From an uncultured Spartobacteria bacterium (lineage in GTDB: Bacteria > Verrucomicrobiota > Verrucomicrobiia > Chthoniobacterales > UBA6821), in assembly GCA_903831635.1 (NCBI GenBank), contig CAIKYN010000125.1, positions 1 through 9,474 of the forward strand: a stretch of DNA of 9,474 nucleotides. Direction: 5' to 3'. A model generated the notes under the pieces. The model did no database searches, was not told where the DNA came from, and saw nothing but the letters and a program-made list of their open reading frames with translations. Below are positions 1 through 6,359 of this stretch, one piece after another. Positions within the stretch are counted from its first letter, which is position 1. Each line of letters starts with the position of its first letter. The position numbers were made by a program, and so were the translations under genes.

Positions 1-22
1 ACTCCTCAGAAACAAGCCCATC

Positions 23-196
23 ATGAAAATACACACAAACTCCAAACACATCACCTCACTCGGCGACTTGGTTGCCACGGTTTCCAGCTATGCACGCAAC
101 GAACGCGAGACGCTGGCTGCCATTCAGGATCTCTTCCGCCGAGGAAGTGTGGTCGCAAAGACCCGCCACGGAAGCAAGAGGCTCAAGCTGGCTTAA
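23..196 (+). CDS. small basic hypothetical protein, 57 aa
   Basis: An ATG at 23 opens a 57-codon frame ending in TAA at 194-196. The protein is basic: I count 11 Lys/Arg against 4 Asp/Glu. It begins MKIHTNSKHITSLGDLVATV and has a helical-looking middle (residues 13-40, containing NERETLAAIQDLFRRG) and a Lys/Arg-rich tail (KTRHGSKRLKLA). The charge and the short helices would suit nucleic-acid binding, but no known DNA-binding motif is evident, so the function is unknown. The composition is protein-like rather than random, and I have an impression of similar 55-60-residue hypotheticals in Verrucomicrobia, which I could not verify. No clear Shine-Dalgarno precedes it; only 22 bases of upstream sequence are visible. 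It converges on the nucleotidyltransferase gene ending at 310. Confidence 0.6.
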   Translation: MKIHTNSKHITSLGDLVATVSSYARNERETLAAIQDLFRRGSVVAKTRHGSKRLKLA

Positions 197-223
197 GAAT
201 CATTCATCGCCCAATTTCCCGCC

Positions 224-254
224 CCGGGCCGAGGGAATTATTCCCAGAGCCCGG
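224..254. repeat. two-part inverted repeat, possible bidirectional terminator
   Basis: The outer arms CCGGGC (224-229) and GCCCGG (249-254) are perfect reverse complements. The inner arms GGGAA (233-237) and TTCCC (241-245) are as well. They are separated by a symmetric 3x3 mismatch (CGA against AGA) and closed by a TTA loop, giving 11 base pairs, mostly G-C. It lies between two convergent genes (stops at 196 and 310), where a shared terminator is expected. Neither strand has a T-tract after the stem, so it is not a canonical intrinsic terminator. It could be an RNA-stabilising stem or a protein-binding site instead. Confidence 0.5.
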
Positions 255-309
255 TGGTGGAAGGCGGTGCCTACTACGTGGACTCCACTGAATCCTACTT
301 TGACTGAAA

Positions 310-1059
310 TCAGGCAAACTTTTTGAAGACCTCGTTCGCTTCCACGAGCGTCTCCTTGCTTCCAATATCAAACCAAGTTCCAGGAACGTCCCAAGTTCCC
401 ACATTGACCTGGGGGTAGAGCCACTGGACAAGGCGTCCCGGCTGATCGGGGTTGTTTCCTTCGGCGATATAGGTGTCGATGAGTGGGAGGACATCCTTGC
501 GGTAGTAATAGAGAGCGATGCCGGTCTTTGTGGTGGTGGGGTGGGCTGGTTTCTCCTCGAAGTGAGTGATCACGCTCTCAGCGTTCACGGAGACGTTATT
601 GTATTTTCGGATCTCCTCCAGGTTCCCCACGTCGTAGAGAGCGAGTGTTGCGGGATGTTTTTTGGCGGCCTCCGCGAATCCCGGCACGGGTTGGCTGAAG
701 AGATTATCCCCTGCAACCACCAGAAGATCCTGGTGAAGTATATCCTGGGTCTTGAGGACATGATGAATGTCGCCGATAGCTCCAAGTTTGTCGGTATCGC
801 TCGTGGAGCCGTCATTGACGATAGTGAACTCCATCTTGGCTCCCCGGGACTTGTATCCGACAGCCCACTCCTCGAACGCTTTGGCGAACTTGCTGTTCGT
901 GACGACGTAGACGCGGTCGATATCAGGAATCGGGGCGAGATTGTCGAGAACCCATTCGATCATCGGCTTGCCGGCTACCTCAAGAAGAGGTTTGGCCTTG
1001 TTTTCGGTAAGGGGATACAGGCGGGTCGCATATCCGGCGGCGAGGATCAGTATGTTCAT
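310..1059 (-). CDS. sugar-phosphate nucleotidyltransferase (RmlA/GlmU-N fold, NTP_transferase family)
   Basis: 249 residues, the size of a single NTP_transferase domain without the C-terminal hexapeptide repeats of GlmU. The family reaction is sugar-1-phosphate + NTP to NDP-sugar + pyrophosphate, in the cytoplasm. Visible motifs: nucleotide-binding loop LAAGYATRLYPLT at residues 6-18, with Ala where the classic GxGTR loop has its second Gly; KPLLEVAGKPMIEW at 23-36; VVAGDN at 114-119, with Asp118 the expected Mg-binding residue; FEEKP at 167-171; and GTWFDIGSKETL at 227-238, with Asp231 the likely second metal ligand. Substrate and base preference (dTTP, UTP, GTP or CTP) cannot be read from the motifs; RmlA-like and HddC-like roles are both possible. 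The ATG at 1059 sits directly before the conserved first strand MNILILAAG. No good Shine-Dalgarno is seen. It is divergent from the DUF3431 gene across 64 bases. Confidence 0.9.
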   Translation of the reverse strand: MNILILAAGYATRLYPLTENKAKPLLEVAGKPMIEWVLDNLAPIPDIDRVYVVTNSKFAKAFEEWAVGYKSRGAKMEFTIVNDGSTSDTDKLGAIGDIHHVLKTQDILHQDLLVVAGDNLFSQPVPGFAEAAKKHPATLALYDVGNLEEIRKYNNVSVNAESVITHFEEKPAHPTTTKTGIALYYYRKDVLPLIDTYIAEGNNPDQPGRLVQWLYPQVNVGTWDVPGTWFDIGSKETLVEANEVFKKFA

Positions 1060-1123
1060 GGGTAGGGCCGGTTTTTTAATGGAACTAGCCGCAAGAGGCC
1101 AAGCTCATTAAGGAATAAGGGAG
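1060..1123. promoter_or_regulatory. divergent intergenic region
   Basis: These 64 bases separate the start codons of the leftward nucleotidyltransferase and the rightward DUF3431 gene, so both promoters should lie here or inside the opposing genes. A purine-rich run AAGGAATAAGGGAG (1110-1123) directly before the rightward ATG provides a Shine-Dalgarno. A T6 run at 1072-1077 falls in the leftward leader. I could not identify a convincing -35/-10 pair in either direction. Confidence 0.4.
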
Positions 1124-1837
1124 ATGGTCCAGCACCCGGATGATACTTCGATCGAACTTGTTGTCGCACGCTACGAGGAGGATCTTCGATGGCTCAAGCG
1201 GGTTCCTGCTTCTTTCCGAATCACAGTATACAACAAGGGTTCCACGGAGGCGATGCCCGAAAGTCTCCATGCCAGAGAAGGGATATCCGTGCTTCCCTTC
1301 CCGAATATCGGGAGGGAGGCGCACAGCTACCTGACACATCTCATCACGAGGTATGATTCGCTCCCCGCCATCTCTGTATTCTGCCAAGGACGGCCTTTTG
1401 ATCATGCCCCGGATCTGCATGACCGACTGGCAGCTCTGGCTGCGGGAAGCGAAATCCCCTCCCCATTTCTCTGGTATGGGTTTCTGGAAGATACGGACGA
1501 TCCCAAGGGACGACGTCTGTTTGTCCCCTGGAGCAAGAATCCTGAGCGAACCGAACTGGCCACAGGGAAATTGTTCGAAGAGTTATTCGGAGGCACGTCG
1601 CCGGAGCTATTTCATTTTCGGGGAGGTGCCCAGTTCTCGGTCTCCCGGGAGGGTGTATTAAGTAGGCCTCGTGAATTTTATGAAAGGGCCTTGGAACTGT
1701 GCGTGTCTGATCCTCTCGTGCCTCACTCCCTGGAGCGTCTTTGGGACCGCTTTTTTGGAGATCCGTTCATCGATCCTTCGACGCTGGGACCTGACGGGAC
1801 TCGGTATTTAAAAAAGATCCGCAGGCTCGAGCCTTGA
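1124..1837 (+). CDS. DUF3431 family protein
   Basis: 237 residues with the conserved blocks I associate with DUF3431: IELVVARYEEDLRWL (10-24), VYNKG (35-39), PNIGREAHSYL (60-70), VFCQG (85-89), GGAQFSVSRE (167-176), RPREFYERAL (181-190) and HSLERLWDRFFG (201-212). The biochemical function of the family is not established. The order (a Rossmann-like opening strand, then NKG, then a GREAHSYL block) and its frequent company with glycan genes suggest a glycosyltransferase-like fold, which is inference. No signal peptide or membrane segment is present, so it is probably cytoplasmic. The ATG at 1124 has a Shine-Dalgarno in AAGGAATAAGGGAG and begins only nine residues before the domain. The gene heads the rightward block. 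Whether it works with the downstream envelope genes or with the divergent nucleotidyltransferase is open. Confidence 0.88.
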   Translation: MVQHPDDTSIELVVARYEEDLRWLKRVPASFRITVYNKGSTEAMPESLHAREGISVLPFPNIGREAHSYLTHLITRYDSLPAISVFCQGRPFDHAPDLHDRLAALAAGSEIPSPFLWYGFLEDTDDPKGRRLFVPWSKNPERTELATGKLFEELFGGTSPELFHFRGGAQFSVSREGVLSRPREFYERALELCVSDPLVPHSLERLWDRFFGDPFIDPSTLGPDGTRYLKKIRRLEP

Positions 1838-1926
1838 TGAGAAGCCTAGTGGAGAAGCGCAGTGAGAAATTGGCGAAGAGACCGATTCGGTTTGAATTTA
1901 CCGAAGGCGGGGGTGATTGTTCCCTA

Positions 1927-2340
1927 ATGTCCCGCCAAAAAAAGTCCCAAGGACTCCCCCTCTGGCTGATTGTTCTACTCGTCCTGATTGCCGCAGGCGG
2001 TGGTTTTTATGGCCTGCGTCAAAATGGTGGCGATGCCTCCCTAAGGACCACCGAGGAACTCGACCCCTCGATCTATTATGAGAACGCCAACTCTCTGCGC
2101 GGCAACACGTACAAGATCGACGCCGAGATTGATTCTGCCCTTGGAAATTCCCCGACCAAGGGAAGGCTCTTTTCGGTAATCCTTAAAAATTCCTCAAAGA
2201 ACGGAGCCCCTGTCGTGCTGCCGGTTCTCGTGCCTCTGGAACTCGGCAACCTGACCATTCAGAAAGGTCAGCATTACCTGATGAAGGTGAAGGTCGTTGA
2301 GGATGGGCTGCTTAAGGTCGAGGAGGCGAGGAAGCCATGA
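1927..2340 (+). CDS. small single-pass membrane protein of unknown function
   Basis: 137 residues from the ATG at 1927. A short basic N-terminus (MSRQKKSQG) is followed by one hydrophobic helix (PLWLIVLLVLIAAGGGFYGL, residues 11-30) and a soluble domain of about 105 residues. By the positive-inside rule the soluble part should be periplasmic. It has alternating strand-like segments: NSLRGNTYKIDAEI (55-68), GRLFSVIL (79-86), VVLPVLVPLEL (96-106), HYLMKVKVVEDG (116-127). These suggest a small beta-barrel, perhaps OB-like; that is inference. The frame is open back to a TTG at 1834 and an ATG at 1837 overlapping the DUF3431 stop (TGATG). I prefer 1927 because it puts the basic residues right before the helix, although its GGGGGTG is 12 or more bases upstream and weak. 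The 3' end overlaps the next gene by ATGA, indicating translational coupling. A bitopic protein beside a GspF/PilC gene could be an accessory of that machine. Confidence 0.75.
   Translation: MSRQKKSQGLPLWLIVLLVLIAAGGGFYGLRQNGGDASLRTTEELDPSIYYENANSLRGNTYKIDAEIDSALGNSPTKGRLFSVILKNSSKNGAPVVLPVLVPLELGNLTIQKGQHYLMKVKVVEDGLLKVEEARKP
2321..2326 (+). promoter_or_regulatory. strong Shine-Dalgarno for the 721-aa gene
   Basis: A perfect AGGAGG ends 10 bases before the ATG at 2337, inside the last codons of the preceding gene. It is the clearest ribosome-binding site in the window and fixes the start of the exported protein downstream, which overlaps the previous stop codon as ATGA. Confidence 0.7.
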
Positions 2341-4502
2341 TATTGTGTAGGTTTCAGAGCAGTGGTTTTCTTGCTGCTTTCTTCATCACTTGTAGCTGTC
2401 TTAGCGCGCAGATCCCCAATGCGCAGACCATTCATGAGACGGGTCAGCAGTACAAAGAGGGCAACCCGCTAACAGGAGCGTCCGACAATCTTGCCATCGG
2501 AAGCCAGGCGATGTTCGAAGCCAACTTAAAGGCCAAGAAAAACATCGTCGACATGAAGCCGAACACCTTTCTTTCCCTTTGGAATAACCCCGGCTTCGCA
2601 ATTCAGTTTGAGAAATACCTGAGCGCGCCTGCGGAGACCTCCGCGGATGCAAAACTTTATCGCCAACGGATGGACAAAATCATGGAGTTGCTCGCGCCGG
2701 GCAATGCTACGAAACAGAATCAGGATGAGGCCTTCAATCTGCTTCCTCTCGCCTCGGAGTTCGAGAGCGATGCAAACAATTGCACCACCATCCATGACGC
2801 TGTCTACGCCGCGGCGAATGCGAGGCTTCAGATCCAGAAGCTGACAGAGGTCGACAGAGCCCTCGAAACCCAACTTAGCGCCTCGCAATACAACCAGCTT
2901 CACGAAGCTCAATCACTCACTCTCCCCTCGATTGCTCCCGGTAAGAATGACGTGGCCGATAACAATGCGAACGAGAACGAACTCCGCACGGCAAAGATGG
3001 ACCCCTCCAAGAGCAGTGTCGCCGTTCTCAAGCAGACCATTCAGAGAAACCAAGCCCAGATTGCCTCCGCTGAACTTCAGGCCAAGTTTGCCCTTCAGTC
3101 CCTCATTCTCCAACTCTTCGTGCAGCGACGATATCAGCACGTCATCATCATCGACCGGTTCTACCGAGCCCTGTTCGATGATGGAGACCAGTCGCTGGAG
3201 CAATTCGCCCAGATGGCTGACAAGATGGGCTACAACAAGGCCGCCGGTCAGGTGAAGTTGATCGCTGATGCGAATCCCAAAGGAGCCACGGCTGCTGGCT
3301 CGGGCAACAACAACGGTCCTCATGGTGGAGTTGGGGCTTCTGCTGGAACCGGTGCTGGAGGTGCAGGTGCCAGTGTGGGAAATGACTACTACAATAATAA
3401 CAACGGTATGGACGCGAGTGCCATCTCGGGATCCGGTCTCCACATGGGGGTTGAGAATCTCAGTGTGGAAAGCGCCGAAAATGCCTTTGTCACTGGCATG
3501 AAAGGTGCCAGTCGGACGTTCAAGAGCCTTAGCCAGCTTGATGCCTTTGCCAACGAGGTGATCCGGGATGTCAACGAAGGGGTGAAGGTCTACAGGTTCC
3601 TGCTCGAAAAGAGTGAGATTGAAAGCGCCGCCAGTCAATTAGCCTCCGTCTTTACCAAGGGAGAGTATCTCCCTAGCGTCCGCCTCCTCACACAAGATGA
3701 AAAGAGGAAGACCCTCGCCTATGCCCAGCTCTGCAACCGACTGGTGAATGCTGCCAATTCCGGAAACATCGATGCGCTCTCGGAAGTTGTGGCCCAAATG
3801 AAACAGATGAACCCGAGCTTCGACGACGCGGAGATCCTTGCAAAGCTTCAGGGGGTTAAGACTGCAAGCAGTCTGTTAGTTGCGCAAGCCAAGGTTGCCG
3901 CGTCGAAGGGTGACCTTCAGGCTGTCCAGACCCAGATCACCAGGGCGGCCGCCCTCTGGCCCAACAATCCCGAAGTCACAAGTTTTTCCTCCGAAATGAG
4001 CAAACTGGGCAATGTGGCCCGTCCCGAGGTTCAGGCCCTTGCTGACTTTGACCAGCTCGAGGGGCAGCATAACTACCGGCAGATTTTCGATGATAAGGAG
4101 AAGTATATTGCTGCGCTCGCCATGGACGATTCGAGTGGCAAATCGCAACGTCAAGAAAAGCTCCGTAAGGTGCTCTCACGGATGCAGGAGATCGAGACTT
4201 CCATCATGCGATCCCAGGAGATCGCTCGTCGGGGGGATTACGCGGGCGCCTGGGAGGGACTTGATGTCACATTCTCGCAGTATCCCGATGATCAGAAGTT
4301 GAGCCAATTAAAGGCCGACCTGACTACTCAGGCTCCTGATTTCGTTCATGATGTGAGAGAGGCAAAGAGCTACGAGGAGAAGAAGGAATATGGTTCTGCG
4401 CTTGCCTGGTATCTCCGCTCCCAAAGCCGCTATCCCATGAGTGATCTCTCCAAGCAGGGGATTCAGCGTCTCGTCAGGATGATCATGCCTGACGCCTCCT
4501 GA
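2337..4502 (+). CDS. large exported helical (TPR-like) protein with Gly/Asn-rich insertion
   Basis: 721 residues. The N-terminus looks like a signal peptide: Arg5, hydrophobic core FLAAFFITCSCLSA (11-24), probable SPase I cleavage after Ala24. The rest is mostly helical and Ala/Gln/Glu-rich, with segments resembling degenerate tetratricopeptide units, for example QRRYQHVIIIDRFYRALF (263-280), ARRGDYAGAWEGLDVTFSQY (630-649) and KKEYGSALAWYLRSQSRYP (682-700). Residues about 313-369 form a Gly/Asn/Ala/Ser-rich low-complexity linker that splits the protein. It is a full-length paralogue of the next gene product: matching blocks include FYRALFDDGD with FYRGLFGDWD, LWPNNPEV with SWPKNPDI, and SRYPMSDLSKQG with ERYPQSSQAKQG. 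I do not recognise a named family. Placement before a GspF/PilC gene suggests a periplasmic scaffold or assembly factor of a pilus- or secretion-type machine. It is translationally coupled to the upstream membrane protein. Confidence 0.85.
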   Translation: MILCRFQSSGFLAAFFITCSCLSAQIPNAQTIHETGQQYKEGNPLTGASDNLAIGSQAMFEANLKAKKNIVDMKPNTFLSLWNNPGFAIQFEKYLSAPAETSADAKLYRQRMDKIMELLAPGNATKQNQDEAFNLLPLASEFESDANNCTTIHDAVYAAANARLQIQKLTEVDRALETQLSASQYNQLHEAQSLTLPSIAPGKNDVADNNANENELRTAKMDPSKSSVAVLKQTIQRNQAQIASAELQAKFALQSLILQLFVQRRYQHVIIIDRFYRALFDDGDQSLEQFAQMADKMGYNKAAGQVKLIADANPKGATAAGSGNNNGPHGGVGASAGTGAGGAGASVGNDYYNNNNGMDASAISGSGLHMGVENLSVESAENAFVTGMKGASRTFKSLSQLDAFANEVIRDVNEGVKVYRFLLEKSEIESAASQLASVFTKGEYLPSVRLLTQDEKRKTLAYAQLCNRLVNAANSGNIDALSEVVAQMKQMNPSFDDAEILAKLQGVKTASSLLVAQAKVAASKGDLQAVQTQITRAAALWPNNPEVTSFSSEMSKLGNVARPEVQALADFDQLEGQHNYRQIFDDKEKYIAALAMDDSSGKSQRQEKLRKVLSRMQEIETSIMRSQEIARRGDYAGAWEGLDVTFSQYPDDQKLSQLKADLTTQAPDFVHDVREAKSYEEKKEYGSALAWYLRSQSRYPMSDLSKQGIQRLVRMIMPDAS
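3273..3443 (+). other. Gly/Asn-rich low-complexity linker coding segment
   Basis: Codons 313-369 of the 721-residue protein encode a Gly/Ala/Ser/Asn-dominated stretch with runs such as SGNNNGPHGG and DYYNNNNGMD. It separates the N-terminal helical half from the C-terminal repeat region and is missing from the neighbouring paralogue, so it is a lineage-specific insertion or an expanded flexible hinge. The coding frame is intact through it. Confidence 0.75.
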
Positions 4503-4519
4503 TTGATTCTTTTGAGATC

Positions 4520-6280
4520 ATGAAGAGTCGATTCGATCTCTTCCTTCAGTTGCCGGGTCTTTTGGCGTACTCCGCTCTGCTTTGCCACATCGGTGCTATC
4601 CCGCTGATGATGGCGCAGGACTCCCCGCTCAGGAGCGATAGCAAGGAGTGGCTTGTCTGGCATGCTGGCAAACCAGAGGTTGTGGATCCTGCGACTCTTC
4701 AGGAGAGCTTTTACGCCTATCTCGCCTCCCCCTCGATCCTGGCGACTCCGGCCCAAGCTCGGATGAAGCTTCTACACCAATGTGCGAGTCAACTCGGCCC
4801 CGGTGTTGCCCCTCCTGATGATCTCGGTAAAGCTTATGAGTTGTTGCAACACTTGGCTTCCGATCCCTTGGATCACGGGCGATGTCGCGCCCTGCTTCGT
4901 GCGGTGGTCAATGCTTCCTCCATGCTGGCAGGAGAAAAAAATCCGCGTGCGTCCGAGGCTGCATTGCTCCGTCAAAAAGAAATTCTCTCATGGAATCTCC
5001 GTATTGAGCAAAAACAGCAACAGCAACGCATCGAGGATTTGGGGCCACTGCCTCACAAGCGACCCACTCCACAAGCCACTCCAACGAGTAAGGCAGCCCA
5101 ACAACTTGCAGCGGTTGATCAAGAGATCGCCCAAATCAATCTTGGAGGCCAAGTAAGCGATCTCCAGGTTCGGTTAGAGCTTCAGGAACTGGCCCTTCGG
5201 TTCCTGAGGCAGGGGGATTATGAGGAGGCAATCCTTGCTGTCCGTTTTTATCGTGGGCTCTTTGGAGATTGGGATCCACCGCTGCGGCTCGGTCGTGATG
5301 CGACGATGGAAATTGCTCCGGAGGATGGGAAGGCGGCACTTGGCACCATCGAGTTTCTCTCAGCTCAAGACCTCCAGGCTATCAACGGGAATCTCTCGAG
5401 TTGCACGATTCTCTTAGAGGGCAATCACACGCTGGCAGCCTCGGGTCATCTTCTTGCGGCATTGACGAGAGGTAGTCATACCCTGGAGGTGCTCTCTTAT
5501 TCAGAAAATTCGAAACAAAAAATCAGACAACTTGCTCAACTACAGAGGAGCTTGGAAAAATCACTGGCCGACAAGGAGTACGCGGAGGCGCTGTCCCTAC
5601 TGGTGAAAATCAATGCAGTCACTGACGACTTCGATGCAACAAAGTACCATGCAGAAATCCAAGCCGCAAAATCACTCTCCTCAGCCCATCTTTTGTCAGC
5701 AAGAACTGCTGGCAAGGAGGGAAGAACGGGGGATGTCATGAAAGAGCTGATGCTTGCTGAGGAAAGTTGGCCGAAAAATCCTGACATCGCGGTTCTGGTC
5801 AAGGAATTTGCCGGTAGCGTCGAACTTAAAAATTCCAGCTTGGAGGAATTCGACCGGCTGTACGCAACTCAAAAAATCGATGAAATCGCGAAGCAACGTC
5901 TTCGTTTTGAGGAGGTCTTGGCCGATCTTCCAGCCAGGCATGCACAATTGGTGGAAGCTTTAAGCGAGTATTACGCGATTCATGAAGGAACGGAGAGGGC
6001 GATCCAACTTCGTGACCTTGGCAACAGGGTTTCCGCCTGGGAGTTAGCCGACGCCTTGTCGTCAAAGTATCCTGAGCGGAAGGAACTGGTGGCATTATGC
6101 GAGAAGACGCTTTCGGGGGTGGAGGATCTGGCAACCGGGTTGAAGAAAGCCCGTGCACTTGAAGGCAAGGAGCCCGCCTCTTCCCTTTCTCTCTATCTTC
6201 AGTTGCAGGAACGCTATCCTCAGAGTTCTCAGGCTAAGCAGGGGGTTGAGCGCATTTCTTCCTCGCTACTTGCAAGATAG
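4520..6280 (+). CDS. exported helical (TPR-like) protein, paralogue of the upstream gene
   Basis: 586 residues. The N-terminus carries Lys2 and Arg4, a long hydrophobic region (LFLQLPGLLAYSALLCHIGA, 7-26) and a likely SPase I site after PLMMA (28-32). The mature part is helical and repeat-like: DLGKAYELLQHLAS (101-114), LRQGDYEEAILAVRFYRGLF (229-248), DKEYAEALSLLVKI (351-364), EPASSLSLYLQLQERYP (551-567). A Gln-rich, proline-containing hinge (RIEQKQQQQRIEDLGP, then RPTPQATPTS) spans about 161-190. It aligns end to end with the preceding protein, including LGPGVAPPDDLGKAYELL against LAPGNATKQNQDEAFNLL, but lacks the Gly/Asn-rich insertion. Tandem duplication followed by divergence is the simplest history. 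It begins 17 bases after the upstream stop with a weak GAG before the ATG. The function is unknown; a role beside its paralogue in the periplasm is inferred. Confidence 0.84.
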   Translation: MKSRFDLFLQLPGLLAYSALLCHIGAIPLMMAQDSPLRSDSKEWLVWHAGKPEVVDPATLQESFYAYLASPSILATPAQARMKLLHQCASQLGPGVAPPDDLGKAYELLQHLASDPLDHGRCRALLRAVVNASSMLAGEKNPRASEAALLRQKEILSWNLRIEQKQQQQRIEDLGPLPHKRPTPQATPTSKAAQQLAAVDQEIAQINLGGQVSDLQVRLELQELALRFLRQGDYEEAILAVRFYRGLFGDWDPPLRLGRDATMEIAPEDGKAALGTIEFLSAQDLQAINGNLSSCTILLEGNHTLAASGHLLAALTRGSHTLEVLSYSENSKQKIRQLAQLQRSLEKSLADKEYAEALSLLVKINAVTDDFDATKYHAEIQAAKSLSSAHLLSARTAGKEGRTGDVMKELMLAEESWPKNPDIAVLVKEFAGSVELKNSSLEEFDRLYATQKIDEIAKQRLRFEEVLADLPARHAQLVEALSEYYAIHEGTERAIQLRDLGNRVSAWELADALSSKYPERKELVALCEKTLSGVEDLATGLKKARALEGKEPASSLSLYLQLQERYPQSSQAKQGVERISSSLLAR

Positions 6281-6359
6281 AGAGGCTGTTCGGTTTCTTA
6301 ATTCCATTGACACGGATACTGGTGTCGGGATCGATGGATTCAGACACGCCACGATCCTC
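6281..6359 (+). promoter_or_regulatory. intergenic gap with a -35-like box and an inverted repeat
   Basis: This 79-base gap is the longest inside the 2337-7634 part of the block. It holds a perfect TTGACA (6307-6312), but no good -10 sits 16-18 bases further on (ATCGAT at 6330 is poor). GACAC (6309-6313) and GTGTC (6322-6326) form a 5-base inverted repeat around 8 bases, and GACAC recurs at 6343-6347. It may be an internal promoter or operator for the GspF/PilC gene; support is weak. Confidence 0.25.

Noticed and set aside
278..288. GTGGACTCCAC palindrome
   Set aside because: It is only 5 bases per arm around a single centre base, too short to separate from chance and too tight for an RNA hairpin.
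541..1065. 174-codon open frame on the + strand
   Set aside because: It is antisense to the well-supported nucleotidyltransferase, has no recognisable motifs, and reads as the complement of that coding sequence.
1869..1897. Possible promoter (TTGGCG, 17 bases, TGAATT) before the 137-residue protein
   Set aside because: The -10 matches the consensus at only 3 of 6 positions, and the gene is probably transcribed with the upstream one.
2913..3638. 241-codon open frame on the - strand
   Set aside because: It lies entirely opposite the 721-residue exported protein, whose signal peptide, strong Shine-Dalgarno and paralogy support the + strand.
6153..6359. Upstream extension of the GspF/PilC frame by 69 codons
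   Set aside because: The extension overlaps the end of the 586-residue gene by 128 bases, and the family N-terminus MPFFTYKARD begins exactly at the ATG at 6360.
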